Below are positions 24,211-33,522 of a stretch of 64,000 bases of DNA, piece by piece (position 1 is the first letter of the stretch; every line of letters begins with the position of its first letter). Origin of the DNA: Candidatus Didemnitutus sp. (GTDB lineage: Bacteria > Verrucomicrobiota > Verrucomicrobiia > Opitutales > Opitutaceae). The translations under genes were made by a program, and so were the position numbers. The notes beneath the pieces were generated by a model. That model did not search any database and had not been told where the DNA came from. It saw nothing but the letters and a program-made list of their open reading frames with translations. The DNA is taken from assembly GCA_019634575.1 (NCBI GenBank), contig JAHCAY010000001.1:806001-870000 (forward strand), read 5' to 3'.

Positions 24211-26343
24211 TTATTTGCCCCAGCCCGCGAAGTGCGCGCCGAAGCCCATGCGCAGCGCCCAGTCGGCGATCGTCTTCGAGACCGGCGACGTGCCGCTCGA
24301 GCCGCCGTGGCCGGCGTTGGCTTCGATGTGGATCAGGATCGGACCGCTGCCCGCCGCCGCACCGGCCTGCGCCGCCGCGGTGTATTTGTAGGAATGCGCG
24401 GGATAGACGCGGTCGTCGTGGTCGCCGGTCGTGACGAGCACGGCGGGATATTTCGCGCCGACCTTCACGGTGTGCAGCGGCGAGTAGGCGCGCAGATAGG
24501 CGAAGCCTTCCGCGGTATCTGAGTTGCCGTAGTCGCTCGCCCACGCGGCACCGACGGTGAATTTGTGGTAGCGCAACATGTCCATCACGCCGACCGCCGG
24601 CACGGCGGCCGCGCAGAGGTCGGGGCGTTGGTTCACGACCGCGCCGAGCAGCAGGCCGCCATTGGAGCGACCGTCGAGCACGAGCTTCGCGTGCGAGGTG
24701 TAGCCGTTGGCGCAGAGCCAGTCGGCCGCGGCGATGAAGTCGTCGAACACGTTTTGCTTCCGCTCCTTCGTGCCCGCCTTGTGCCACGCTTCGCCGTATT
24801 CGCCGCCGCCGCGCATGTTCGCGACCGCGTAGACGCCGCCGCGCTCGATCCAAACGAGCGGCGGAACCGCGAACGACGGCTTGAGCGAGATGTTGAAACC
24901 GCCGTAGCCGTAGAGCCAGCCGGGCGCGGAACCGTCGAGTTTGAGGCCCTTTTTGTGGACGAGGAAGAGCGGGATCTTCGTGCCGTCCTTCGACGGATAA
25001 AACACCTGCTTCACCTCGTAGGCCGAGAGATCGAAGCCGACTTTCGTCTCCGCGAAGGTCTCGGTCCGGCCGCTGGCGAGGTCGTGGCGCAGCACGGTGC
25101 CGGGCGCGAGGAACGACGCGAAGCCGACGAACAGCTCAGGGTCCTTGAACTTGCCGGAGACGCTCGTGACCGAGCCAAGGCCCGGCAGCGCGATTTCGCC
25201 CGCGGATTTGCCGTCGAGTTCGTAGAGCGCGATGCGGTTCGCGGCGTCGTGCATGTAGGTCGCCACGATCTTGCCCGCGGAGATGCGGACGCCTTCCAGC
25301 GTGTCCGTCGATTCCGGCACGATCGTCTTCGCCGCCGCGAGGCCGGCGTCGAGATCGACCGCGATCACCTTGCCGCGCGGCGCGTCGGCGTTGGTGGAGA
25401 AATACAGCGTGCGGCCCACGTTGCCGATGAAGCCGTAACTCGAGGCGAATTCGTCCACGAGCTTCACCACCGCGCCGCCGAGCTGCGGCGCGTGCCCGTC
25501 CACGAGGTCGATGTAGTAAACCGAGTTGCCGAGCTTGCCGGGCTGCGTGACGCCGATGACGAGATAGCGGCCGTCCGACGAGACCTGTCCGCCGAAGCCC
25601 CACTCGGGGTGCTCGGGAAGCGCGAAGATCAACGGGTCATCGCTCTGCGCCGTGCCCACGCGATGGTAGTGCAGCTTGCGGTTCTCGATCTTGGAAAAAA
25701 CCTTCGCGTTGCCGCCGGGAGGTTCCGGCAGGCGCGTGTAGAAGAAGCCCTGCGCGTCGTGCGACCAGCTCATGCCGGAGAACTTCACCCATTTGATCTG
25801 ATCGGGCGCGTCCTGACCGGTCGCGATGTCGCGCAGATAAAATTCGTTCCAATCCGAACCGGCGCGCGCGAGGCCGTAGCCGAGCCATTTGCCGTCCGGC
25901 GAAGGCGACGTGACGGTCACCGCGACGGTGCCGTCGGCCGCCAGCGTGTTCGGATCGATCAGCACGCGCGGCGTGCCGTGGAGTCCCTCCTGCACGTAGA
26001 GCGGCGACTGGTTTTGCAGGCCGTCGTTGCGGGTGAAGAAATACCACTTGCCCTCCTTGAACGGGACGCCGGCGCGCGGGAAGTTCCACAGCTCGGTCAG
26101 GCGGCGGCGCACCTGCTCGACCTCGGGCATCTGCGCGAGCTGCGCGTCGGTGTAGTCGTTTTGCGCCTTCACCCACGCCTTCGTGTCGGCGGAGTCGATG
26201 TCCTCGAGCCAGCGATACGGGTCGGCGACCTTGGTGCCGTGATAGTCGTCGATGTGCTCGACGGTCTGGCTGACAGGATAATTCGCGGCGAGGGCCAGCG
26301 CGGGCACCAGCGCCGCCAACGGGGTAAGAGCGGTGAATCGCAT
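24211..26343 (-). CDS. Prolyl oligopeptidase (family S9A), second tandem paralogue
   Basis: 710 residues with a signal peptide (MRFTALTPLAALVPALALAA). It shares the whole layout of the neighbouring S9A gene: DPYRWLEDIDSADTKAWV near residue 50, WVKFSGMSW in the propeller, NMRGGGEYGEAWH, and the catalytic residues Ser560 (DGRSNGGLL), Asp in GDHDDRV and His in NAGHGG. The nucleophile elbow reads GRSNGG instead of GGSNGG; the serine itself is kept, so activity is expected. It precedes the first paralogue in the direction of transcription but is separated from it by a 392-bp repeat-rich spacer. Confidence 0.94.
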   Translation of the reverse strand: MRFTALTPLAALVPALALAANYPVSQTVEHIDDYHGTKVADPYRWLEDIDSADTKAWVKAQNDYTDAQLAQMPEVEQVRRRLTELWNFPRAGVPFKEGKWYFFTRNDGLQNQSPLYVQEGLHGTPRVLIDPNTLAADGTVAVTVTSPSPDGKWLGYGLARAGSDWNEFYLRDIATGQDAPDQIKWVKFSGMSWSHDAQGFFYTRLPEPPGGNAKVFSKIENRKLHYHRVGTAQSDDPLIFALPEHPEWGFGGQVSSDGRYLVIGVTQPGKLGNSVYYIDLVDGHAPQLGGAVVKLVDEFASSYGFIGNVGRTLYFSTNADAPRGKVIAVDLDAGLAAAKTIVPESTDTLEGVRISAGKIVATYMHDAANRIALYELDGKSAGEIALPGLGSVTSVSGKFKDPELFVGFASFLAPGTVLRHDLASGRTETFAETKVGFDLSAYEVKQVFYPSKDGTKIPLFLVHKKGLKLDGSAPGWLYGYGGFNISLKPSFAVPPLVWIERGGVYAVANMRGGGEYGEAWHKAGTKERKQNVFDDFIAAADWLCANGYTSHAKLVLDGRSNGGLLLGAVVNQRPDLCAAAVPAVGVMDMLRYHKFTVGAAWASDYGNSDTAEGFAYLRAYSPLHTVKVGAKYPAVLVTTGDHDDRVYPAHSYKYTAAAQAGAAAGSGPILIHIEANAGHGGSSGTSPVSKTIADWALRMGFGAHFAGWGK

Positions 26344-26490
26344 CCGGCGGAGAAAAACGGAAAGCCGCGCGCTCGCAAGCCCGCGCCCGGGAAATGCGAC
26401 GAACGCGTTTCACCGGGACGAACGGCGGGATTTTCTCCCCGGAACCGACATTGCGCGGAACCAACGGTTCCCCGCCGCGCACTGAGAGGC

Positions 26491-27645
26491 ATGCCCGTCA
26501 CGCCCGGCCATGTCCGCGACCGCCGCTTCGATTCGTTGCGGGGATTGCTGGTCGTGCTGATGGCGACAAATCACATCGCCTCGGACCTGCGCGGCGCGAC
26601 GGACCAGGCGCTCGGCTTCGTGAGTTCGGCCGAGGGCTTCGTGTTCATGTCCGGACTCGTCGCCGGCTGGGTGTATGCGCGCCGCCTGCTCGAGCGCGGC
26701 TTCGCCGCGGCGTGCGCGGCCAGCGCGCGGCGCGCCGGCACGGTCTACCGCACGCATCTGCTGACCTACTTCGTCGCGCTCGTGTGGACGCTTCTCTACA
26801 CGCTCTACACGCATGCCGTCTCGCCGCATCTGCCGCCGTGGTTCGTCACCGAGCCGCTCAACTCCGTCTGGCTCGGCCTCACCCTGCTCTATCAACCCGG
26901 ACTGCTCGGCATCCTGCCGATGTATTGCGTGCTCCTGCTCGCGCTGCCTTGGGTGTTGCGCGCGTCGCTGCGCGGGAGCGGGTTCGTCGTGCTCGCCCTG
27001 AGCTTTCTTATCTGGGCGGTGACTCAATCCGCCTCGGGCGGCATCTGGGCCTGGGGTGGACGCATCGATCTCGGGGCGTTGCATCCGCTCGCGTGGCAAT
27101 TCCTTTTCGTCGCCGGCGCCGTCCTCGGCGCGCACAAGGCGATGGGCGTGCGCCTGCTCGAGCCGCGCGCCTGGCCGCTCGCGCTGGCGTTCGCGGCGGC
27201 CGTGGCGCTGTGGCTCGTGCGGCACGGCATCGTGCCGGCTCCGTTGCCCGTCGACCAACTCGCCGTGCTGACCAACAAGACCACGCTCGGCGCGCTGCGG
27301 CTGGCCGACTTCGCGCTCGTCGCCTACCTCGTCGCGAGCGCCGCCACCGTTTTTCCGGGGGCGTTTACCTGGCGTCCGCTCGCCCTCGTCGGCGAATTCG
27401 CCCTGCCGGCCTTTGCCGCGCAATGCCTCGTGGCGCTCGCGCTCACCACCTATCCGGAACTCTTCGCGACGACCGCGCTCGGCCGCGCCATCGGCACGGC
27501 GGCGATGCTCGGCGCGGTGTTCGGCGTCGCCGCCTTCCAGCACTGGCAGCGCACGCGCCGCATCGAGGCGGCCATCGCGCGGCTGCTCCGCGCCCCCGCG
27601 CCGAAGCCGCCGCCGCGCAACATGGCGCATGTCGCGCCGCGCTGA
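26491..27645 (+). CDS. OpgC-family membrane protein
   Basis: 384 residues with about ten transmembrane segments. OpgC is known for succinylating osmoregulated periplasmic glucans, and the wider family consists of acyltransferase-3-like membrane enzymes. The N-terminal motif RDRRFDSLRGLLVVLMATNH (residues ~9-28) and the following SSAEGFVFMSGLVAGWVYAR are the family hallmarks. The start ATG follows GAGAGGC, a fair ribosome-binding site. The C-terminal ~35 residues are basic and Pro-rich. No glucan synthase gene (opgG/opgH) is nearby, so the true acceptor is unknown. Confidence 0.85.
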   Translation: MPVTPGHVRDRRFDSLRGLLVVLMATNHIASDLRGATDQALGFVSSAEGFVFMSGLVAGWVYARRLLERGFAAACAASARRAGTVYRTHLLTYFVALVWTLLYTLYTHAVSPHLPPWFVTEPLNSVWLGLTLLYQPGLLGILPMYCVLLLALPWVLRASLRGSGFVVLALSFLIWAVTQSASGGIWAWGGRIDLGALHPLAWQFLFVAGAVLGAHKAMGVRLLEPRAWPLALAFAAAVALWLVRHGIVPAPLPVDQLAVLTNKTTLGALRLADFALVAYLVASAATVFPGAFTWRPLALVGEFALPAFAAQCLVALALTTYPELFATTALGRAIGTAAMLGAVFGVAAFQHWQRTRRIEAAIARLLRAPAPKPPPRNMAHVAPR

Positions 27646-27697
27646 TTGCCGCGGTTGCAGGCTGGAAGCCGACGCTACTTCGTGCTTCGCTGCGCCC

Positions 27698-28315
27698 GTG
27701 ATCCCACTTTCGCCCGCCGAGCGCCTCGCGCGCCAGATGCAGTTCATCATCGAAGCCGACAAGTTGAAGGAGGTCTTCCGCCAGACCCTCAACACCCAGA
27801 GCCGTCGCGCCGAGAACAGCGCCGAGCACTCATGGCATTTCGCGCTCATGGTCATGACGCTCGCCGAGCACTCGAACCACCAGCCGCTCGACGTCCTGCG
27901 CGTGCTCAAGATGACGCTCATCCACGACCTCGTGGAAATCGACGCCGGCGACACCTACGCCTACGACACGAAGCACATGGCCGACCAGCACGAGCGCGAA
28001 GCCCGCGCCGCCGAGCGCATCTTCGGCCTGCTCCCGCCGGACCAAGCGGCCGACTTCCGTGCGCTGTGGGACGAGTTCGAAGCGCGCACGACACCCGAGG
28101 CGAAATTCGCCGCGGCCTGCGACCGCTTCCATCCCATGCTGCTCAACTGCCTCACCGGCGGCGAGCGCTGGCGCCACCACGGCGTGACCTACGACAAGGT
28201 CGTCGCCCGCAACCAGCACGCGCGCGAAGGCTCAACCGCGCTCTGGGCCTACGCGCAACAGATACTCGACGCCGCCGTCGCGACCGGCGCCCTGGCCAAG
28301 ACTCCCGCCCCGTGA
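27698..28315 (+). CDS. HD-domain hydrolase, YfbR-like
   Basis: 205 residues from a GTG start (VIPLSPAERL); an ATG 13 codons later is possible but would cut conserved residues. The metal ligands of the HD superfamily are visible: His in NSAEHSWHFA, the His-Asp pair in LIHDLVEIDAGD, and Asp in FAAACDRFHPML. This pattern matches the HD_3/YfbR group, whose best-known members are 5'-deoxynucleotidases. Its exact substrate is not provable here. It starts 52 bases after the opgC-like gene on the same strand. Confidence 0.85.
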   Translation: MIPLSPAERLARQMQFIIEADKLKEVFRQTLNTQSRRAENSAEHSWHFALMVMTLAEHSNHQPLDVLRVLKMTLIHDLVEIDAGDTYAYDTKHMADQHEREARAAERIFGLLPPDQAADFRALWDEFEARTTPEAKFAAACDRFHPMLLNCLTGGERWRHHGVTYDKVVARNQHAREGSTALWAYAQQILDAAVATGALAKTPAP

Positions 28316-28428
28316 GCGAATCGGCGGAGCTCCACTCGAACCCGGCAAATTTCCGTTCGCGCCTCCCGTGCGACCTCCGGCCCGCCCGGGATTGAGTCCG
28401 TTCCCGCGCCCCGTCTAGTCTTGCCGCG

Positions 28429-28926
28429 ATGACTTCCACGCAACTCGCACCCGCCATCCTCATTCCGTTCGTCGTCTGGCGCATCTACGTGCGCGCGCGT
28501 CGCAACATCGGACGCCAGCCGCTCCGCCCCGCGGGCCTCGCCGTTCGGCTCGCGATCTATACCGGCATCGTCGGACTCGTGACCATCTTCGCCGCACCTT
28601 TTCTTACGTCGCTCGAAGCCGAGGTCGGCGGCCTGATCGTGGGCGTCGCGCTGGCCGTTCTCGGCCTGCGCCTCACGCGCTGGGAAATGACATCAGCGGG
28701 CAACTTCTACACACCGAACGCCCTGCTCGGCATCGGACTCACGCTCCTGTTCGTCGGACGCCTCGTCTATCGCTTCACGGTCCTGCTCGCGAATCCGCCG
28801 GAAATTGGCGCGCCCCCCCCGCCGCTTTTCCAAAGCCCGCTCACGCTGCTGATCTTCGGCGTCACCGCCGGCTACTACCTCGCCTACACCGCCGGCGTGC
28901 TGGTGCGCGGCCGCCGCGGCGCCTGA
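28429..28926 (+). CDS. Uncharacterised four-TM membrane protein
   Basis: 165 residues. Four hydrophobic segments are seen, near residues 5-20, 43-64, 68-84 and 99-118, with a fifth near 138-158. A short basic loop with RARRNIGRQPLRP follows the first. The layout recalls CcdC/DUF1453-like proteins, but the match is weak and I do not assign the family. It lies 113 bases after the HD gene and faces the outer-membrane gene end to end, with only one base between the two stops. Confidence 0.65.
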   Translation: MTSTQLAPAILIPFVVWRIYVRARRNIGRQPLRPAGLAVRLAIYTGIVGLVTIFAAPFLTSLEAEVGGLIVGVALAVLGLRLTRWEMTSAGNFYTPNALLGIGLTLLFVGRLVYRFTVLLANPPEIGAPPPPLFQSPLTLLIFGVTAGYYLAYTAGVLVRGRRGA

Positions 28927-28927
28927 C

Positions 28928-30193
28928 TTACCAGCTCCCCGTCGCGCCGAGCGAACACAGCACGCGCGTGTAGGCCCGGCCTGGCGTATTAGGCAACAAC
29001 CCCTCGCCCGCTTCGCGTGCGATCGCGGCGTCGAGCACGACGTGTTTGCTCCAGCGATACTCCGCCGCGCACGTCGTCGTGAGGATCTGGTCGTGCCACG
29101 CCTTCGTGCCGGGATACGCATCGCGGTGGTTGTCGGCGTCGGCGAACTTCTGCGCTGCGCGCAACGCCCACACCTGGTCGAACGCGTGTTTCCAACCGAG
29201 CTCCCACGTCGAGTCCTCGTAGACGCCACGCCCGCTCGACGCCGGCCACAGCCGATGCAGCCCGCTCAGCGACACCGTGTCCGCCGCGTCTGGCGTCCAC
29301 GCGATCGCCGCCTCCACGTAAGGCGGCACGCGACTCCGCCCGAGCGCCGCCGGCTGCGCCGCGGTGAAGCGCCGGAAATCCGGCCCCGCGCGCAAATCGA
29401 TTTTCCACTGCGGCGACAACCTGCCTTCAACGCCCGCCAGCACGCGCACGAGATCGTTCGTCGAGTTGAGCGCCACCGTCGGCGGCCGGTCCTTCTGCTC
29501 CTGCCGGCCGGCCCTCGCGCCGATCACCCACGCCAAACCCGGCCGCAGCTCCCGCGCGAATTCCGCCCCGGCCGAGTATTCGGCGCGGTCGACATACGAC
29601 GCGCACCCGCTCGCGAAACCCGTGTGGAAATCCTGCGCGAGCCCCGCCGCCATCGCGCGCCACCACCCGCCGGTCTGCTTCACGGTCAGCCGCGCGGAAC
29701 CCTTGAAGATCGATTGCGACCGGCGCGCGCGCACCGGCTCGCCGCCGATCGCCGGACCGCCGCCCACGACGTTGTAGAGCGGCGCGAGGTGCGCGCCGTT
29801 CGTCCACAACTCGCTCACCGCGACATCCCACGTCGCCGCACCGCGCGCGCCGGCCAGCGCCGCGCGCACCCGATGGTCGTCGTGATTTTCTGTTGCCAGC
29901 CCGTCGAAGCGAAACACCTCGGCGCGGTAGCCGAGTTCCAACTTCCCCGCGTCGCCCGCGCGACCGATCCACGCCACACCCGCCGCCGTGCTCGTCACCC
30001 ACGCGCCTTCGCGCGCAGGCGCCGACGTGGTCGCCCCCGCGAGCAGCGGGCCGCCATCCTGGAGAAACACGTTGGAATCGTAGATCACGCGTGCCGCCGC
30101 CTCCGCGACGAACTTCGCCGGCGCATCGGCCGCGTTCAGCGCTGCCGGCGCGGCGCCCAGAATTCCCACGAGAAACAAAGCACGCTTGTCCAT
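28928..30193 (-). CDS. Outer-membrane beta-barrel-like protein
   Basis: 421 residues. Signal peptide MDKRALFLVGILGAAPAALNAADA. The mature protein is rich in alternating strands (KLELGYRAEVFRFDGL, WKIDLRAGPDFRRF, AAEYRWSKHVVLDAAIARE) and ends in an aromatic residue (GATGSW), both marks of outer-membrane barrels. There is no TonB box or plug domain, so it is not a TonB-dependent receptor. No family could be named. The spacer upstream (30194-30363) separates it divergently from the AAE transporter. Confidence 0.7.
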   Translation of the reverse strand: MDKRALFLVGILGAAPAALNAADAPAKFVAEAAARVIYDSNVFLQDGGPLLAGATTSAPAREGAWVTSTAAGVAWIGRAGDAGKLELGYRAEVFRFDGLATENHDDHRVRAALAGARGAATWDVAVSELWTNGAHLAPLYNVVGGGPAIGGEPVRARRSQSIFKGSARLTVKQTGGWWRAMAAGLAQDFHTGFASGCASYVDRAEYSAGAEFARELRPGLAWVIGARAGRQEQKDRPPTVALNSTNDLVRVLAGVEGRLSPQWKIDLRAGPDFRRFTAAQPAALGRSRVPPYVEAAIAWTPDAADTVSLSGLHRLWPASSGRGVYEDSTWELGWKHAFDQVWALRAAQKFADADNHRDAYPGTKAWHDQILTTTCAAEYRWSKHVVLDAAIAREAGEGLLPNTPGRAYTRVLCSLGATGSW

Positions 30194-30363
30194 GCTCCCA
30201 GCCTAGCGCGCGCGACGCAGCGGCACGGGGCGGAGTTTGGCAAATGTGCGCACTATCTTGCCGATGACACAGAAGCGACCATGACACAGTTGCGCGCGCG
30301 CACGCTTGGGTTTGGCCAAGAACTGCACAGGAGGCGCCACACACCCGCGCTACGCTGGAAAAT

Positions 30364-32046
30364 GTGGATACCCTGACCTCACTTCTCACCCAGGATTCGG
30401 TAGCGCGGACAGTGATGTTGCTCGCGGCGGCGGGCGCAGTCGGCACGGCCCTGGGAAAACTGAAAGTGCGCGGCGTCGGCCTCGGAGTGGCCGGCGTGCT
30501 TTTTGCGGGATTGCTGCTCGGGCACCTGAAGCTCGCGCCGAACCATGAGGTGCTGGATTTCGTCCGCGAGTTCGGCCTGATCCTCTTCGTCTATACGCTC
30601 GGTCTGCAGATCGGCCCCGGCTTCTTTTCCTCGCTGAAGGAGCGCGGCCTCGCGCTCAACGGCTTCGCCGCGTGCATCGTGCTCGGCGGCTCGCTCATCG
30701 CCGCGACGCTGATCTTCACGCACACCGTGCCCCTCGCCGCCGGCGTCGGCCTGCTCTCCGGTGCGACGACCAACACGCCCTCGCTCGCGGCTGCCGGCGA
30801 GGCGTTCAAGCAGATGGCCGCGCCGCCCGACACCACCGCCATCCAAGGTCTCGCCTATGCGGTCGCGTATCCGTTCGGCATCCTCGGCATCATCATCGCC
30901 ATGGTGCTCGTGCGAAAAGTGTTTCGCGTCGACGTCGCCAAGGAAGTCCGCGAGGCCGAGGCCGCCATCCGCCCCAACGTCCCGCCGCCGACCGGCCGCA
31001 GCCTCGAGGTGCGCAACGCGAATCTCGTCGGCCGCCGCATCGAAGCCATCCCGAGCCTGCGCGGCTCTCGCGTCGTCGTCTCCCGTTTCTCCCGCGGCGG
31101 CGTGGTGGACGTCGCGCGCCCGGAAACCGAACTCGCACTCGGCGACGTGTTGCACGTCGTCGGCCCCGAGGAGGAAGTCGACGCGCTCCGCGTCGTCATC
31201 GGCGCCGAGGCCGGCGTGGATCTGAAATCGGTGCCAGGACACGTCGCGAACCGCCGCCTGCTCGTCACGAAGGTGGCCGTCCTCGGCAAACCCATCGGCG
31301 ACCTCGACGTGCTGACCCAGCACAGCGTGGTCATCACGCGTGTCACCCGCAACGCGCTGGTTTTTTCCGCCAGCCCCGGTTTCAAGCTCCAGTTCGGCGA
31401 CATTCTGATGGCGGTCGGCGAAGAGCGCGGGCTCGACGCCGTCGCGGTGGCCGTCGGCAATTCCACCAAGGCACTCGAACACCCGCACCCCATCCCCTTC
31501 TTCCTCGGCATCGTGCTCGGCGTGGTCGTGGGTTCGATTCCTCTCGTCATCCCCGGGCTCCCAGCAGCCGTGAAACTCGGCCTCGCCGGCGGCCCGCTGC
31601 TCGTCGCCATCTTCCTGTCGCGTCTCGCCAACACCGGCTCGCTCGTCTGGCACCTGCCGCCCAGCGCCAACTTCATGCTGCGCGAGATGGGCATCACCCT
31701 GTTCCTCGCGGCGGTCGGCATGAAATCCGGCGAGCGTTTCGTGAGCGTATTGCTCGGCGGCAACGGTCTCACCTGGCTCGCGTGGGGCGCAGCCGTGACC
31801 ATCGTGCCGCTGCTGATCGTGGCCTTCGTGGCACGCGCATGGAAGAAAGTGAACTACACCGAACTGTGCGGCTTGCTCGCCGGCTCGATGACGGACCCGC
31901 CGGCGCTCGCCTTCTCGCAGCAATCCACCGGCAGCGATGCTCCGGCAGTCGCCTACGCGACCGTCTATCCGCTCGTGATGCTGCTGCGCGTTTTCACCGC
32001 GCAACTGCTCGTGTTCATCCTCTGGCGCGTGGCGAACGGCGGTTGA
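30364..32046 (+). CDS. Putative transporter of the aspartate:alanine exchanger (AAE/YidE-YbjL) family
   Basis: 560 residues from a GTG start. Two membrane halves of ~5 helices each (residues ~15-190 and ~375-560) flank a cytoplasmic region with two TrkA-C-like domains, ~205-290 and ~295-370 (NRRLLVTKVAVLGKPIGDLD). The family signature occurs in both halves: GLLSGATTNTPSLAAA and GLLAGSMTDPPALAFSQQ. This is the AAE (TC 2.A.81) pattern; the transported anion cannot be deduced. The stop is followed at once by the GTAGGGGC-family hairpin at 32061. Confidence 0.92.
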   Translation: MDTLTSLLTQDSVARTVMLLAAAGAVGTALGKLKVRGVGLGVAGVLFAGLLLGHLKLAPNHEVLDFVREFGLILFVYTLGLQIGPGFFSSLKERGLALNGFAACIVLGGSLIAATLIFTHTVPLAAGVGLLSGATTNTPSLAAAGEAFKQMAAPPDTTAIQGLAYAVAYPFGILGIIIAMVLVRKVFRVDVAKEVREAEAAIRPNVPPPTGRSLEVRNANLVGRRIEAIPSLRGSRVVVSRFSRGGVVDVARPETELALGDVLHVVGPEEEVDALRVVIGAEAGVDLKSVPGHVANRRLLVTKVAVLGKPIGDLDVLTQHSVVITRVTRNALVFSASPGFKLQFGDILMAVGEERGLDAVAVAVGNSTKALEHPHPIPFFLGIVLGVVVGSIPLVIPGLPAAVKLGLAGGPLLVAIFLSRLANTGSLVWHLPPSANFMLREMGITLFLAAVGMKSGERFVSVLLGGNGLTWLAWGAAVTIVPLLIVAFVARAWKKVNYTELCGLLAGSMTDPPALAFSQQSTGSDAPAVAYATVYPLVMLLRVFTAQLLVFILWRVANGG

Positions 32047-32060
32047 AGCCAGGCGCCTGT

Positions 32061-32089
32061 GTGGGGCCGTTGAGGGCAACGGCCCCTAC
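32061..32089. repeat. GTAGGGGC-family hairpin repeat
   Basis: Arms GTGGGGCCGTTG and CAACGGCCCCTAC with an A(G)3 centre. It sits 14 bases after the transporter stop, between convergent genes, where it could also help transcription termination. Confidence 0.7.
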
Positions 32090-32113
32090 CCGACCACTGC
32101 GGCGAGCATCGCC

Positions 32114-33385
32114 TCAGCTGAGGTCGCGGAACGATCCGAACTCCGGATCGAAGAGCCGGCGATACGTGCGCACGATCATGCCGTCGGTGAGTCCGGCGAG
32201 GTAGTCGCAGATGCGGCGCGCCTTGCCGTCGAGCGTCTTCTCGGCGTCGATCAGGCGGCTGACGTTGCCGGGCAGGATCGTGATCACGCGTTCGCTGCGC
32301 TGCGCGTAGTTTTCCCAAATGGCGTTGAACAGCGCATTGAGGATGACGCGCGCCTTGTGCTCGAGCTGCTCGAGTTGCGGGCTCTCGAAGATCACGTCGT
32401 TCGCCATTTTCTTGAAGAACATCGATTCCTCGACCGCCGCCGCGTCGACGACGAGCTCGAACGCATAGCGGTTGGTCTTCGCGGCCATGAAATTGTCGCG
32501 CTCCTTCAGGCGGCACGCCTGGATGAACGCGCCGATCTTCTGCGAGAACACGTTCTCCAGCCGGTCCGCGCGGACCGCGTCGAAGAGCGAGTCCATGTGG
32601 CGCTGCTTCGCGGCGTCGATCTCCTCGCCGGCCGCCCAGCGCTCGACGCGCTCGATGGTGAGGAAGCCCGCGCGCACGCCGTCGACGATGTCGTTGAGCG
32701 AATACGCGGCGTCGTCGGCCCAGTCCATGATCTGGCACTCGACGCTTTTGAACTCGTTCAGCGCGTTGCCGCGCATGAGCGAGCCCGGGATGCGGTTGCC
32801 CTCGAAGACCCATTCGCGGATCGGCTCCTGCGGATCGTAGATGAAGTGGTTGATCGGCGGCGTCGCGAACTCCGTGTAGAGCTTCTTGTATTTCAGGATG
32901 CCGTCGAGGAGCGCGCGGGTCGGCTGCATGCCCTTCACGCCGGTCTCGTTCTGGTAAATCGTCTCGCAGAGGAGGTGCAGCGTCTGCGCGTTGCCCTCGA
33001 AGCCGCCGCGGCGCTTCATCAACTCCTGCAACGTCCGCTCGCCTGAGTGCCCGAACGGCGGATGGCCCATGTCGTGCGCGAGACAGCTCGCCTCGACCAA
33101 GTCGGAGTCGATGAAAAAGTCGTCTTTCAGCGGCGCGCCGCGACTGAGCAGAAAGTGGCAGATCGAGCGTCCGATCTGCGCGACCTCCATCGAGTGCGTG
33201 AGGCGCGTGCGGTAGAAATCGTATTCGCCGCTGAGAAAAACCTGCGTCTTCGACTGCAGTTTCCGAAAGGCGTGCGCGTGGATGATGCGGTCGCGGTCGA
33301 TCTGGAACGGGCTGCGATAGTCGGGCTTCCGGCCCCCGCCCCATTCCTGCACGTCGAAGGCGTTGTAGAACTTGTTTTGCGGCAT
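32114..33385 (-). CDS. dgt: Deoxyguanosinetriphosphate triphosphohydrolase-like protein
   Basis: 423 residues. HD-domain enzyme expected to hydrolyse dGTP or other dNTPs to deoxynucleoside and triphosphate. The start MPQNKFYNAFD lies ~25 residues before the conserved SPFQIDRDRIIHAHAFRKL. Metal ligands are visible as His in RLTHSMEVAQ, the His-Asp pair in LAHDMGHPPFGHSGE, and Asp in DWADDAAYSLND. QTLHLL and the NRYAFELVVDAAAVEE segment also fit. It is a single gene on the minus strand, diverging from the S9C peptidase. Confidence 0.92.
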   Translation of the reverse strand: MPQNKFYNAFDVQEWGGGRKPDYRSPFQIDRDRIIHAHAFRKLQSKTQVFLSGEYDFYRTRLTHSMEVAQIGRSICHFLLSRGAPLKDDFFIDSDLVEASCLAHDMGHPPFGHSGERTLQELMKRRGGFEGNAQTLHLLCETIYQNETGVKGMQPTRALLDGILKYKKLYTEFATPPINHFIYDPQEPIREWVFEGNRIPGSLMRGNALNEFKSVECQIMDWADDAAYSLNDIVDGVRAGFLTIERVERWAAGEEIDAAKQRHMDSLFDAVRADRLENVFSQKIGAFIQACRLKERDNFMAAKTNRYAFELVVDAAAVEESMFFKKMANDVIFESPQLEQLEHKARVILNALFNAIWENYAQRSERVITILPGNVSRLIDAEKTLDGKARRICDYLAGLTDGMIVRTYRRLFDPEFGSFRDLS

Positions 33386-33522
33386 CCGCGCTTTCGTCCC
33401 GCAAAGGCCCGCCGGTCGCAACGAGAAAACAGGGCGTGGCTCCGGGCCGGGCAGCCGAGGCCGAAGTTCTCCACCGTAGAATGGCTTCGACTCGTCCGCC
33501 CGCCTGCGCAGAGTGCCCCGCC

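Noticed and set aside
24211..26343. Possible inactivation of the second S9A peptidase because its elbow reads GRSNGG
   Set aside because: The serine, aspartate and histidine are all present and the frame is intact, so loss of activity is not supported.
24565..26490. Very long plus-strand open frame upstream of and in frame with the opgC-like gene
   Set aside because: It is antisense to the second S9A peptidase, whose catalytic motifs are intact. The plus-strand product is Arg/Val/Asp/His-rich without recognisable domains. The open frame results from high GC content at third codon positions.
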